This document shows, piece after piece, positions 43,477-55,811 of a stretch of 64,000 nt of DNA. Location of the stretch: contig NC_068976.1 in NCBI RefSeq assembly GCF_016808095.1, positions 6,047,001 to 6,111,000 of the forward strand, read 5' to 3'. Origin of the DNA: Vigna angularis (lineage: Eukaryota; Streptophyta; Magnoliopsida; Fabales; Fabaceae). Both the position numbers and the translations under genes were made by a program. The notes beneath the pieces were generated by a model, which had not been told where the DNA came from, did not search any database, and was given only the letters and a program-made list of their open reading frames with translations. Numbering within the stretch: position 1 is the stretch's first letter; each line of letters begins with the position of its first letter.

Positions 43477-45262
43477 CTAAGCCAGTAGCCAGAAGTTCTT
43501 CTGCCACCTCGTGCTAATAAGGTAGCCATTGTTGCCTTGACTTCTCTTCCTCACTCCAATTGCCAAGCACTCTGCATTGTTGATGCAATACTCAGCAAAC
43601 TCCTCTGAGCTGCTTATACTGTTGTTTCCCCACAAGCTGCAACAATTACTCAGTTAAACTTCAAATACTGAATAGTAATCTAGATAAATTTAATTTCTAC
43701 ACAGTCCAACAACATTTTATTACTTCAACACATCATATTCATTAACAGGACATTATAATAATATTTCTTATTCACAATGTAAATTACTAAATTAGTTATC
43801 TGTAAAGGGTGTGATAATAATACTCTATTCTCAGCAAGTAAATTACTAAATTAGTTATCTGTAAAACTGCATGACAATAATATTTTATTCTCAGTATGTA
43901 AATAACTAAGTTATTTTAAGACAAATTGACAATGCCTGGTAAAATTGTTAATTGTTTTAATAATTATAACTCTAAATTTTATACATAAAGCTGACTTTTC
44001 ATACATTTTTGGCTGCTCTGTTAGTCGGTGGATTTTGGAAGGTATAGAGCAATGATACAGAGGAATGGCAACTAAAATTGTGATTAGTTACACGTAAATA
44101 AATACTATATAAAATAGATCACAAAGTTATCAAAATCGTACTCATCGATTTCTCAATTATTAGTTTATCACTCTGTAGTTTATTGCATAAAGTGCAAAGA
44201 GCCAAATTAAAAGAATAAAAAAGGGTTTGGAAGTTTGAGAATTGAGATTGAAGGTTGGAAAATTGCATTGAAGGACAATCCTACCAGCTAAGAAGAGGAG
44301 ATGGTTTCTTTTGGCCCAATACCAAGATTGAAACCTCCAGCTTCTTCACTTGACTCATCACTGTGGCCAGTTTTGGTCCTTGGATCACAAGTGCTTCCAC
44401 TTCCACCTATGTCAGATCAACATAGTGCAAATAAATAAATTTTTCACTTTTTGAGGGGGGATGTGCAATGAAAAGCTGAAGAAACATGGGAGCTTTCTCA
44501 TCATTTCCTTCTGGAAAGTGAAAATAAAGAACTGGAATATTACAGGAATCTCAGACCCTTTGTCCTCTAAAGAAGAGAAAAAGTTCAAACACGTTATGGG
44601 CATAAGAAATATGCATGATTTTGTTTTGAATAATGAAAAGGGTAAAAGGATGGAACATCATAGCTCCCTCTTTCTGAACAGCACTGAAGATTCAAGACCA
44701 ACTTCACTAAAAAAAAAATTCAAGATCTACCAAACACAATGTGTCAATGTCCATCCCTCACATCAAAGAATTTAAGAAAATGAAAAATGGACAGAATGGA
44801 CACAGTGACATAGCCTATGTTTCATGACTTCAAACATATAAGAAATGAAGTTAAAGCTTCAAGAATAACGTATTGAGGACTACATATGATTCAGGAATTT
44901 ACCTCTGGCTTGCAATCTTTGCAAAGGGAACCAAGATGATTGACTAGAAAGGTAGAGCAGGAAGATTCAGAGGCCTTATGAGGAGGTACAACAAGAAGCA
45001 AAGTGAGCAAATCACCCTTATTAGCTACATGAGTGAGTGCCCACATCATTGCATGTTTGGAATGTGAAGTGTGATCCACCACCACCATCACTCTCTTTTT
45101 CCCTACCATCCCACTGTCCTCATTCCCATACATGGAAAAACCTTCCATTTGGCTCAAACTAGTCTCACACCCCTTCTCCATCCCACCCCACCTACTTGAT
45201 GTTGATTTCCAAGCCTCCTTCACACTCAATTGCTTCAATAATGACCCTGTTGAACCTTGCAT
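43477..45262 (-). CDS. Universal stress protein (USP) family protein, three exons
   Basis: Plant USP-domain proteins have an adenine-nucleotide-binding alpha/beta fold related to bacterial UspA. Their roles are linked to stress and hormone responses and mostly undefined in detail. Exons on the minus strand are 45262-44903, 44406-44285 and 43636-43477 (stop TAG at 43477-43479), giving 213 residues. Exons 1 and 2 end in GT donors, and exons 2 and 3 follow AG acceptors, with phases that match. The USP beta-1 strand is KRVMVVVDHTSHSKHAMMWA, preceded by an 80-residue leader rich in Ser and Gly. Exon 2 gives EVEALVIQGPKLATVMSQV and ILVLGQKK, the usual USP core. Exon 3 ends in NGYLISTRWQKNFWLLA. The start at 45262 (MQGSTGSLLKQLSV) was preferred over an in-frame ATG at 45373. 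The nucleotide-binding GxxGS loop near the end of canonical USPs is not evident, so ATP binding is uncertain. Confidence 0.88.
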
Positions 45263-47340
45263 TGTGTCCTTCAATGTAAAATGCACCAATATTGTTGGTG
45301 AGAAGTGATGGAGCAGAGGAAGAGAGTGTGATAGAGTGTAGCAGAGGTTTTGTTTGGCAGAAGAGACATACACAAAAAGGGGTTGAGATGGGTTAGGAAG
45401 GGGTTGTTAACTTTTGTGCAGAGGGAAGTGTCACGGGAATCACTAGCTAGTTATGGCTTTACTCTACCATGATGTTGTAGTCTCATTGATGATGAAAGAT
45501 AGGATTTCTGAACCGTCACTCCTCACCTATTCTCTAATCAGATTCTTTTGTACTTTAGCACCATTAGTTTAACATCTTCTGTCATAATAAACTGACTCAT
45601 CAGGATTTCTCTTACAATCATAATATAAAACTGATTACCCACAAACTATGGGTTACCTCATGCCACATGAGGCACATGATGCGAAGTGGTCCATCTTTCA
45701 ACATGTTAAAATAAAAAAATCGACTGCACTAATCTGTGTATTGGGAGATTCCAAAGAATCTGGTTGTGAGCCATTATGGGCTAACGAATGGGTCTAAGAA
45801 CAACTATTACATGCACAGTCATTTTGCTTTGTCACCAATGAATGATGAAGTTTGATGCATGACTACCTTATTCAGACTATCAAACACTTTACTCCTTCAG
45901 TTTCCATCATTAGTTTCTGGAATTTAACACACAAGTTCACAAGTTTATACTCCCTTATTATTGGATTTTGAAAACTTGTTATGTGATTTTACATAATCAT
46001 TTAACAATATCAGTCCTTTTTGCATTCTTTTTAATTTTGTTATATTATAATAAGAAAGTAAATAAAATGAATAGTAACATTTTCTCGTAAATTTAAATAA
46101 TCTTCAAAAAAATATATTTTCGACCTTCTTTCTAACATCCGAAGATCTAAAAAAAAATTGTTTGAGTTGTAGTAGATTTAACAAAATGACACTCAATTAT
46201 TTTATTAATAAAAAGTTTCAATTTAAATAGATTTTTTTTATTGAGGTTATTTTATATAATTTTATTATTTCTTTAAAAATCATTTTCTTAATCTTTCTCT
46301 TGTTTCTTTATAAGATTTTTAATTTGTTCTTCATATTTTCTTTGATAAGAGACTATTGTTCGGTTGACAACAGAAAATTCTATCCAATTAGATTCGTGGA
46401 TAGAGTAAATTCTTTTTTAGCTCTTTTTCTAAAGTAAAATATGTTTTTTCCTTTTGTATGTAGGTATAATTAGTTGCATGTGATTCCATTATACTAAAAA
46501 TTGATTCTTTGTATGTATTTTTACTTAGTAGTAGTATGTTCAAATACTTGATTTGATGTTCTTATGTGTATAAATAATTATCTCTGAGGGTAAGTTGTTA
46601 AAGGAGTATTTTGAGAGCTTTAGGAGGGTCAATCAAGATAAGAGAAACTAAATTTAAATTATAATTTTTTTCAATAAAATGAATTATGACTTGAGTGTGA
46701 TATGGTAGAATAATATAGATTGTTGTATAGATGAAATTGATATATTGATATATGAATTGATTATGAGTATGTAATATGAACTTTATACATTATTAGTATC
46801 TTTGATTGGTTGTGTAACTGAATTATGTATCCTATCCTCTTCGTTCATATAGTCCCTAGACTAGTCGTTATATCTTAATGGATTGTCGGTCAAGTAGAAT
46901 GGGAACTTAGGGTTACCACTCTCATCATACAAATGAGAGCGACTGGTTGGGTTCACAGTCACCCAAAAGTAGCTGGTTTTAAAAATTTTAAAAGAATGAG
47001 AAAAAGGATTTAGAAGGAAAATATTTGTCTTGCTACTCAAAGAAATCCATGTAACGGAGATGTCGAGGATGGGTACTGTAAAAATGAAGGAAGCACTTAG
47101 GTGTTTGACTTACATTTAAGGCCTTTCAAACTAGTTCAAAGGCTTGAAGGCATCCTTAGTTCTTTGGATGAAGTTTGGTATGGGCGACATTCAAAAGACA
47201 TAGTACACCCATGATGAACTCATTAAAGGGAAGACGAACATCAAGTTGAATAAAGAAGGTCATATACATATAAAAAAACTCTTATTCGTAACCCTCTCAG
47301 CCATGATAGTCGTTATCTATGATGCGTACTCTCTATAAAG
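45263..47340. other. Upstream region of the USP gene and AT-rich intergenic DNA
   Basis: The first 300 bp upstream of 45262 should contain the promoter and 5' untranslated region; no clear TATA box was assigned. From 45950 to 46700 the sequence is strongly AT-rich. No recognisable gene or element boundary was seen. Confidence 0.4.
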
Positions 47341-47379
47341 ATATTGTGTCCTCTACTTCTGCTCCTTTATATATATGTG

Positions 47380-48078
47380 TGTGTGTGTGTGTGCGTGTGT
47401 GTATTGTGTCCTCTACTTCTGCTTCTTTATGTGTGTGTGTGTATCGTGTCCTCTACATCTCCTCCTTTTGTGTGTGTGTGTGTGTGTTTTTGTGTGTGTC
47501 TGTGTGTGTCTTGTGTGTGTGTGTTTGTGTGTGTCTGTGTGTGTTTGTGTGTGTCTGTGTATGTGTGTGTTTGTGTGTGTGTGTGTGTCTGTGTGTGTGT
47601 GTTTGTGTGTATGTGTGTGTGTGTGTGTTTGTGTGTGTGTGTCTGTGTGTCTGTGTGTGTGTGTCAGTGTGTGTGTGTGTGTGTGTGTGTTTGTATGTTT
47701 GTGTTTGTGTGTTTGTATGTGTGTGTGTGTGTTGTATGTGCGTGTGTGTGTGTGTGTGTGTCTGTGTGTGTGTGTTTTTCTATGTGTGTGTGTGAGTGTG
47801 TGTGTGTCTGTGTGTTTGTCTGTGTGTGTGTGTGTGTCTGTGTGTGTGTCTATGTGTGTTTGTGTGTGTGTGTGTGAGTGTGTGTGTGTCAGTGCGTGTG
47901 TGTGTGTGTGCGTGTGTGTGTGTGTGTGTCTGTGTCTGTGTGTGTGTCTGTGTGTGTGCGTGGGTGTGTGTGTATGTGCGCACGCGCGTGTGTGCGTGTG
48001 TGTGTGTCTGTGTGGGTGTGTGTGTGTGTATGTGCGCGCGCGCGTGTGTGTTTGTGTGTGTGTGCGCGTGTGTGTGTA
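47380..48078 (+). repeat. Very long (TG)n microsatellite
   Basis: Almost 700 bp of TG dinucleotides with scattered interruptions (tttg, tctg, tatg) and a CG-enriched end (cgcacgcgcg near 47980 and gcgcgcgcgcg near 48034). Just before it, a 60-bp unit with gtgtcctctacttctgctcc is repeated three times (47347-47467). The long Cys/Val open frames across it are artefacts of the dinucleotide. Alternating purine-pyrimidine runs of this length can adopt Z-DNA. Confidence 0.95.
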
Positions 48079-49949
48079 CTATTTTCTCACTACATAAGAG
48101 TGGAAGACCACTTAAACTTAGATAAATACTCTTTGACTTTAGGATCTCCCTATTTGTAACCCTTTCTCCTAGGCAAGTTAGATTATGCTATCTTGTCCTC
48201 GGGATTCTCATGAGTTTCTATAATCATTTCTCGGCCTCGTGAAGATGAGACATTAGATGACGACATAGGTCTAGAGACGTCACTACCCAATCCTTTACCA
48301 AAAGAGGACACATTAGAACTACTAGATGACATACCTGGTGTTATTAAACATTATAAAATACTATAATTCTTGAGAGGTTATCGGTAGGAGAGGGAAGAAT
48401 GCTAGAATAAGGTACTCAAATGATACAAATATGCCTCATATATATAGTCAAGTCTTCACAACTCTTCATCTTTCACCTCTTCAATCTCAACCATTAGATC
48501 TAACAATAAGGGGTCATGACTGTTGGACTCCCTAATGTCACATCGATCTTTGCAAGTCTGACACTTATTAATCAATCATTTTTGTCAGTACACTTATCGA
48601 GGTTAAGGGGCTACTATACCTATAAGGTGAGACAACCAAAGAAATACAAATTTCTTTTCACATACCAACCAAACCAAGAGTGACATCATGATGGCAGCAT
48701 AGAGACTTGAACATATGTCATGTTAAGTGTGTGAGACTAGTGTACTATACATGTTCGACTAACCTCGACCACCTAGATTGAGATGTAGGCCGAGATGTAC
48801 TCGGCCTAAGTATACCCAACCAAAGTGACACTATATTAATCACATCTTTAACATTGACAAAATGAGATTAAGTTAAGGTAAATGCTAAAACATATTATTA
48901 GAGTATTAGACAAAGTTAATTAAGGTAATTAACCATGTGGATTAGATGCATCGAGGTAAAAGGGCATAAACATTATATAAATAATACAATATTCAAGGTA
49001 ATAATTATGATTAAATATGTAATTAAGTTTTAATAATTATGATATGTATTGTTTATTAAAAACTATTATATATTAATATTATTTTCTTTAATAAATATAA
49101 TTATTATTAAAATGAAATATATGTTCAATTATTTTTATTATTAACAAAATTAAAATTAAAAGATTTATAATAAAATTATTTTTTATTATTGTACTAAAAA
49201 AGTGAAATATATGAAAAAGATTCATGTCCCTATAAACTGATAAAATCCCATTAAAATTTCATGGTGTTATTCAAAACCGACAGAGCCTCAGCCATAGCTT
49301 TTGTACGAATGCGTTTACTTTTAGCAGGAAGTTTGAGTGCGCCACGTCTTCATTTCCAAACAAATAATATTGATTGCCTTAGAACATATGAGGCCACTAA
49401 TGCAATAAATATAGTAATGTAAATATATCAAGAATTTCATAAATTATTAGATTAACACATGACATTAATCCACAAGCATTATAGACACACAGTTTTCACT
49501 GTGACTTTGGGATGTACTGAGAGAAAGGTTGACGGTTGGATTTTGAAATTTTATAATCAATTTGTACAATTAAAAGCACACAATTAATGAAAAGAAAATA
49601 ATTCATTTACACTGTTTGGTAAACTTTGATTGAGAATGAAAAAGAAGATTACAGATAATGTACGGAGGTTATAAACAACAATAAGATTTTATGAAACATA
49701 AATAACCATGAATCAACTAAAAAACCCTCTACTTCAATTATTTTATGTTCATTTTAAATAAAACATTTCCCAATTTTTAATATATTTAAATATATTGGAT
49801 TATAATTATTGTTATTTTTAATGATTTTTCTTTTTAAATGTTTCATTTAGATAAATTAATTTAAATTGATTAGACGCTATTTTTATCATTCCAATAATAT
49901 TATAATTACCTAAAAGTTATTTAAAACATCATTATTAATAATTTAAGAA

Positions 49950-49989
<40 letters not shown>

Positions 49990-52900
49990 TTATTATTTTA
50001 ATTGATTCAATCTGTCATACTATCGATAAAAAAAAAACTCAATCATCCTGGCAAATCTTTAATACTAGGATAAGGTTGTCTGCACCTTGTTGATCAAGCA
50101 AGCTCCATTGAAGGACCAACACTTTAATTGTATGTAAAATACGATTAGAATCCAGATAGTATTCGGCTTAGTCTTAAAAAGATATATAATAATTAGAGTA
50201 AACATTAATGATAGTTAAACAATGTAAAACAAGGATAAGATAGGAGGACCTCTACTAATACATCAACAGAAAAAAAAACCCACCAACTATCCCTATAAAT
50301 AGAGGAATAAAAGTAAAAGGTCAACTTTTCTGAAAGACAAAATGTATTGGGAACTTCAAATTTGAACCCTTACTAACTTGATTGTTAGAAATAAAAAATC
50401 TCTAATTGACATCAATTGAAAATAATCTCAATCGATATAAAATTGAAAAAAAAAATGTTTAACATCAATCGGAAAGCAACATTAATAATGACCAAGAAAA
50501 ACATAACTAATCTTGATTGGAAAATAACTATAGTCTAACATCAACAATAACATAACTCCAATGATATTGGCTAAAAAATAAATACAATTGATTTTATTTT
50601 AAAAGAAATATTCACCAACCTTTATCAAAAAAATAAAGTTGATATTATAACATTTAAACCTAAACCAAACAAACAATACCTCAATCTTAATCAAGTTGAT
50701 GAATCCTTAACCAAAACCAGTTTATAAGATAGTACAAAGAAAAGATACATGAATTTGATAATATGAAGAATTTTTAATCGGTACTTGAATATTACTTTCA
50801 AATCCAATATACCCTTTTCCCAATATATCTAAGTTTATATACAAAAATTTATTATGTGGGCTTACATATACCAAGTATTACGAAAATGTACTAGATTTTG
50901 TTCAAATCATATGCTCTTAGAAAGTTGGATAGAATCTCTACTTCATTGAACACACATGAGATGGTTCCTAAACATTATAAATGATAATATGTTCATATTT
51001 GTTATGATAAAAATTATCCATAAAAGATAATATGTTCACATCTATCAAGAAGATATAGTAAAGTTCATGTCTACATTAACAATCTAATATGATTATATTA
51101 CAATTCTATTGAGAAAAAAGTGTGACCGTTTATGAATTTGGATTACTTCTACAAAATAGATAAAATAAATCAGAGAATATAAAACAGATATATAGGAAAA
51201 ACATGAAATTAGATAGAGATAGATGATGTCACAATCTAGTAAATTGATAAGTCAAGAACGATTCACCACAAAGAATTCAACCTTTGATAAGAATTGATGT
51301 TTTATAACACGAACCAAGAGCAAATTCTCTCAAATGAACTAATTTCATATATTGACCAACCAAAGTGTTTACATTTGTCTATAGTAAAGAAACCTTAAAA
51401 GAAAAGCCTAAATACACAAGTCGGACAAAATAACTTAAAAATTGAAAAACAGAAAAACAGAGTCAGACTCTTTGCCCAACAAGTTCACTCACCTAGCGAG
51501 AGTTGCAAACTGTGATAATAACGCCCCAAATTCTAGGATGTCACGAGTTTACAAAAACTGAATATTTATAAACTTTCTTATAACGCAGAAACGTATTTTT
51601 CAAAAACCTTAACTTTTAAACATGCATAATTTATTCAAAACATAATAGTTCCAAAAGCATTGTCCAATTACATTATTCCAAAAGTAATTAAAATGACTAA
51701 GGAAATAAAACAACTACAATTATATTATTCCAAAAAGTATGCACCAAAAGAACTTTTTAAAGAAACTCAAATATTTCCCCATCATCTCACGAATATATCA
51801 TGCCTTTGGAACATCTGCAATATCATTCACATATAACACATTATACAATCATCGCCGATAATATCATTCACAAACACACAAACACAAACACGTATAGTGT
51901 AAGCTATCGATAAAACAATAATAATAACAAGATATAAACACATTGATTATATCAATAGTAATCAAATACTCCATACATAGTAGTAATAACAATAGGATTC
52001 CTTATCCTCTAACATGAACAATTAAATCACAGTGTATTACTCAATCTTCGATCCCCGATCCTCGATCTTTAACCATTAATGTCATCTCCAACATCTCACA
52101 CCTAGACCCTTGGTCTATCTACCCATTAGCACATATGCTAACTACATATTATAAGCATTATAGTACCATCGCTATTAACATAGCATCCCCTAGAGCATCT
52201 CAAGTACCATGATTATCATCATAGATACATCACCATCATGACTATCCAAGTCATGAACAACACCATAAGCATCATCGTACCATGAATACCATAGTGGAAA
52301 AAGTTTGTCTCACTCTTGTATCCTACCTCATTGACTGTAGTCGCTCCTACAACCCACTTGTAGCCACCGTTACAGGATATTTGTAGCCTTCCCTGTAGAT
52401 CTGTTTGAGTAGTCCTACAATCCAGCTAAGGAACATGTAATCCTGCCACACAAGGACAAGAAAGACATCAACACCCCTACACAAGGAAGGTTCAATACTC
52501 GAACACCACAGTGGAAAGAGTTTGTCTTACTCTTGTACCCTTCCTCACCAACTGTAGCCGCTCCTACAACCCAATCTATAAATTCCCCATACAAATATGC
52601 TGGAGTAGTCTCACAATCCAGCTAAGAAATATGTAATCCTGCCATATAGACAAAATAAGTGGGTAACACCACACAATTTTGTACAACCTCAAAACAATTG
52701 AATAAAACCAAGGTTATGTTCTCTCAATCTACCACACACATCATCAAACTCACCATATCCCAACATAAAAGGGGCAAATTTGGTGCCTCTATCTTAAGGA
52801 AAAGAAATTAAAAACCACCAAATTGTTCCTACATACATAATTTGGCTTATATAAACAAAAAGTGCTTTAATAGCCTTATTTTATTCAACAAAAACTATCA

Positions 52901-53059
52901 AACCATACATAACAGATAAGTTAGGAGCAATGTACAAAAACTTCGGTATCTGTGTTACACTTTTTTCACACATATTAACATGACAGAATTTGAGGACATG
53001 AACAAATTTTGTCCAACTTCAAACCAATTTTCAATTAACCAACAAAACTTCATACAATA
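48079..53059. other. AT-rich intergenic DNA with LTR-like remnants
   Basis: A (TTA)n microsatellite lies at 49953-49990. At about 51505, tgataataacgccccaaatt followed by a short tcacgagtttac block looks like the edge of a Ty3-type LTR. A roughly 100-bp block (gtagtcgctcctacaaccca and neighbours) is present twice, at 52280-52400 and 52500-52620. No intact gene was found. Confidence 0.4.
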
Positions 53060-54420
53060 AATTATAATTACTGTATTGCTAAATTGTATCACATCATTTA
53101 CCATTACATGTACTTCCACCAAACTTTACAACAATGTGTAAAACATTAATTTAACAAATTAATGTTCTTCTACTAAAGTCCACAACAATGTCAACTTTAC
53201 ATACATATTTCAGTCCCTTTTACTTCCATAATTGAAAAATGGGATTCTAGTAGCATGACCCTTGAACCGTCTTCGTTGTCCAGCTTTCATTCGCATATAC
53301 ATATTGCTTTGCTCTATATGAACCTCATCTTCAACCTACATGTTTTCATGCTGATGTTCAACTGGCATAACATCACCACCAAAAATGTTGTTTGTTGCAT
53401 GAATTTCATGCTCATCAACACTTGCACCAACATCTTTCTCTACATTATCCGTAGCCTCAACTTTAGCCCTTTTTCAACCAATTTTTCTAACCTACAAACA
53501 AAAACTTTATCGCAAATAACTCTTTCTTGTTCTTATACAACATGGATAAGGTGTTCCTTATGTTTACTATTTTGTCTTTTAAATCACACACCATATTTCT
53601 CACATTCTACTTGGACAACAAATAACACAACTCTTGTTTGGATACATCAACATGAACAATAACTTGAAAAATAAAGTAACAATTCGTTAAAGGAATAAAA
53701 TTTTATAAAATACAAAAAAAACCATACAAACACTCACTGCATCAATTTCCAAAGCATTCTTGATAAAAATGTCACCTACTTTTACATTAATTGAATGCAA
53801 CAATCGTAGAAATTTCGTTATTCGAAAATTGCACTTTGGGTTGGAAGTCACAAAATGATCACAAAACCGTAACTGAAACATTAACGAAACCATACAAATA
53901 GTCATACATCATTGTACAATATAAACAAATTTCATTTCAATGAAAAGTACATCCACATCATTTACTTGCAACAAGTAAACATGTCTATCAATATGGAAGT
54001 GAGTTTTGGTTTTTTCTTTCTTGAATGTTATTGAAACACTACAAAAGCTCCCTACCAAATAGTCATAAACTAAACTATCCCAATTATATTTACCAACACA
54101 CTCTAAATCGTTAATAATGTTAAAAGGAATCAGAAAAATATTCCATTATGATTTGGTAGCAAAAACTCAAATACTCTTAACAAAATATGTTCTTACAACA
54201 AATCATATATGAATTAACATCAATTTTTTCACCATTAAAGTATTTTCTACATTCACTATCTACACCAACCTGATTTAAATCAATCTTTTCTCCCACCATA
54301 CTCATGTCTAACCCTAAGCATACATTTAATACATTAAATTTAACAACTTTATCGCCGAAAGAAAACCCATCCTTTATCTCAACCCATCTGCCACATAACT
54401 CATAAGACATTCCTACCAGT
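53060..54420 (-). pseudogene. Decayed gene of an uncharacterised legume family (mobile-domain/Ulp1-like context)
   Basis: Reading the minus strand across frames gives MSYELCGRWVEIKDGFSFGD, then VGVDSECRKYFNGEKIDV, then LRVFEFLLPN, KYNWDSLVYDYLVGSFCS and HVYLLQVNDVDVLF, then a coiled-coil-like stretch and QRRRFKGHATRIPFF. I associate this order (SYELCGRWVE, KYNWGSLVYEYLVG, then VYLLQV) with a repeated family of uncharacterised legume genes, often linked to transposon-related mobile-domain proteins. Several stops and frameshifts are present. The Ty3/Tat LTR begins 50 bp beyond its N-terminal end. The family name rests on memory only. Confidence 0.55.
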
Positions 54421-54472
54421 CTTAACAGAATCGTACAACCATGTCAACCAACCAAAATATATCTGTTTCGGA

Positions 54473-55498
54473 TGTGTAGGGTTGTGCTGTTCCAAGCCTC
54501 CAAATTCTCCTGCGATCTTGTCTCAGTGGCGGATCCTCTTCTCGAACTTTGATTCTCCTCTTGATCCGGGGGGTGGAGACCTACAAAAGATTCTCCGATG
54601 CCAAAGTCAGTTTCAGAGCAATGGCTTTTCTCAGGGGATAACAATAAATGTGCATTCAATGTCACCTATCTACCACTCACCGTGAACCTGTATTTATAGT
54701 TTTCGCTATGGGCTTGGGATTAGTGAAAAGTTAATCACGGCCCAACAGCCCAATAGCTTCTAATTTCTACTTACCTCTAAACCAGGTTGATTTACTTAAG
54801 CCACCATGATTAGTGATTTGGCCGGTCAGTGAGATATGGGCGTCCGCCCAAGTGATACAGGCGTCCGCCTTACCTATGGATGACTCGGGCACTAAATTGG
54901 GCGGACGGCCCTCTGCGCGAGCGTCCGGCACTCCCTGGTACCAGACGTTTCGTCTCTCAGTTCTATACGGTGCCGGACGTTTCGTCTCTCAGCATTTTCC
55001 TGTAGAACACTTTTTGTGAGTGTAGAGAGTGCGGGGCTGTCCCGTGGTGATATAATTCCATGTGAGTTCTTCAAAGTTTCTCTTACAAACAGAGGTCCTG
55101 CCCATTTGGGCGGACGGGCCCTTATCCCTTTGGGCAACATGGGCACCGAGACGGGCGGACGGCCTTATTCGTGGGCGTCCTTACGTACGACGCCCGACAC
55201 TTGCTAGTGTAGGAGAGTTTATACGGAGTCTAGGTTCAATCCGTATCTATTTGGGTGGTCGAGCATTTAGCTCTTTGGTGACGTGGGCATCGAAGCGGGC
55301 GGACGATGCTGGATCAGCTTGGTCGAACCTTCCACTTTGATGTACGAGCACCTTTATCACGATTGCGTATAGGCATTGTCGTTTTACAGTTGGGCGGACG
55401 AGCATTTATCCCTCTGGGTGTGTTGTGGGCGCCGAACCGGGCGGACGGCCTTTCTCATGGGCGTCCTTTGTACGGCGCTCGGCACTCCCTGGTACACA
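54473..55498 (-). repeat. 3' LTR of the Tat element with internal U3 repeats
   Basis: It begins TGTGTA on the plus strand and ends TACACA; on the minus strand a purine tract (ggacttggggggct) adjoins at 55499-55512. R/U5 contains tgtatttatag-type signals at about 54690 (minus-strand TATA-like ctataaatacagg). U3 (54830-55498) holds about four imperfect repeats, each built of gggcggacggcc, gggcgtcc and a ggcactccctggta box. The left flank gives a candidate target site tcgga, which cannot be paired inside the window. Confidence 0.8.
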
Positions 55499-55729
55499 AG
55501 CCCCCCAAGTCCTAGTACACATAGTGAACGTAGGATTTTGGATACGGCGCGCGTCGGGTCAGGAACCCGCAATTGGGCTTTATCCAGTGGGCTTTTTGAG
55601 TTTGGATTTTAGGCGGGAAAACACGTGGCGCGTTCCCATTGACGGAAGGTGAAGCGTCGCCAAATCCGGAGCGTTGGTCGTGCGAAATCTAGACGGCCAG
55701 GATACACCCAACGGTTACTAACTTTTTCC

Positions 55730-55737
55730 TATAAATA
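55730..55737 (+). promoter_or_regulatory. TATA box for the antisense ORF
   Basis: TATAAATA stands 75 bp before the ATG at 55812 on the strand opposite to gag-pol. A pyrimidine-rich leader with a caatt/cattactc start-site context follows. The distance suits a plant core promoter. It would make a transcript antisense to the 3' part of the element. Confidence 0.65.
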
Positions 55738-55811
55738 GCGGATTAGACGAGGTCATTTTCACTTATCTTCATTACTCAAGAGTTCAAAATTCTTTTTCCC
55801 TCAGGTAATAA

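Noticed and set aside
47319..48159. Long open frames rich in Cys/Val/Tyr (plus) and His/Thr (minus)
   Set aside because: They are translations of the TG/CA dinucleotide tract and appear in several frames at once.
54813..55652. Overlapping frames in the Tat LTR and its flank
   Set aside because: They follow the repeated gggcggacg boxes of U3 and are by-products of composition.
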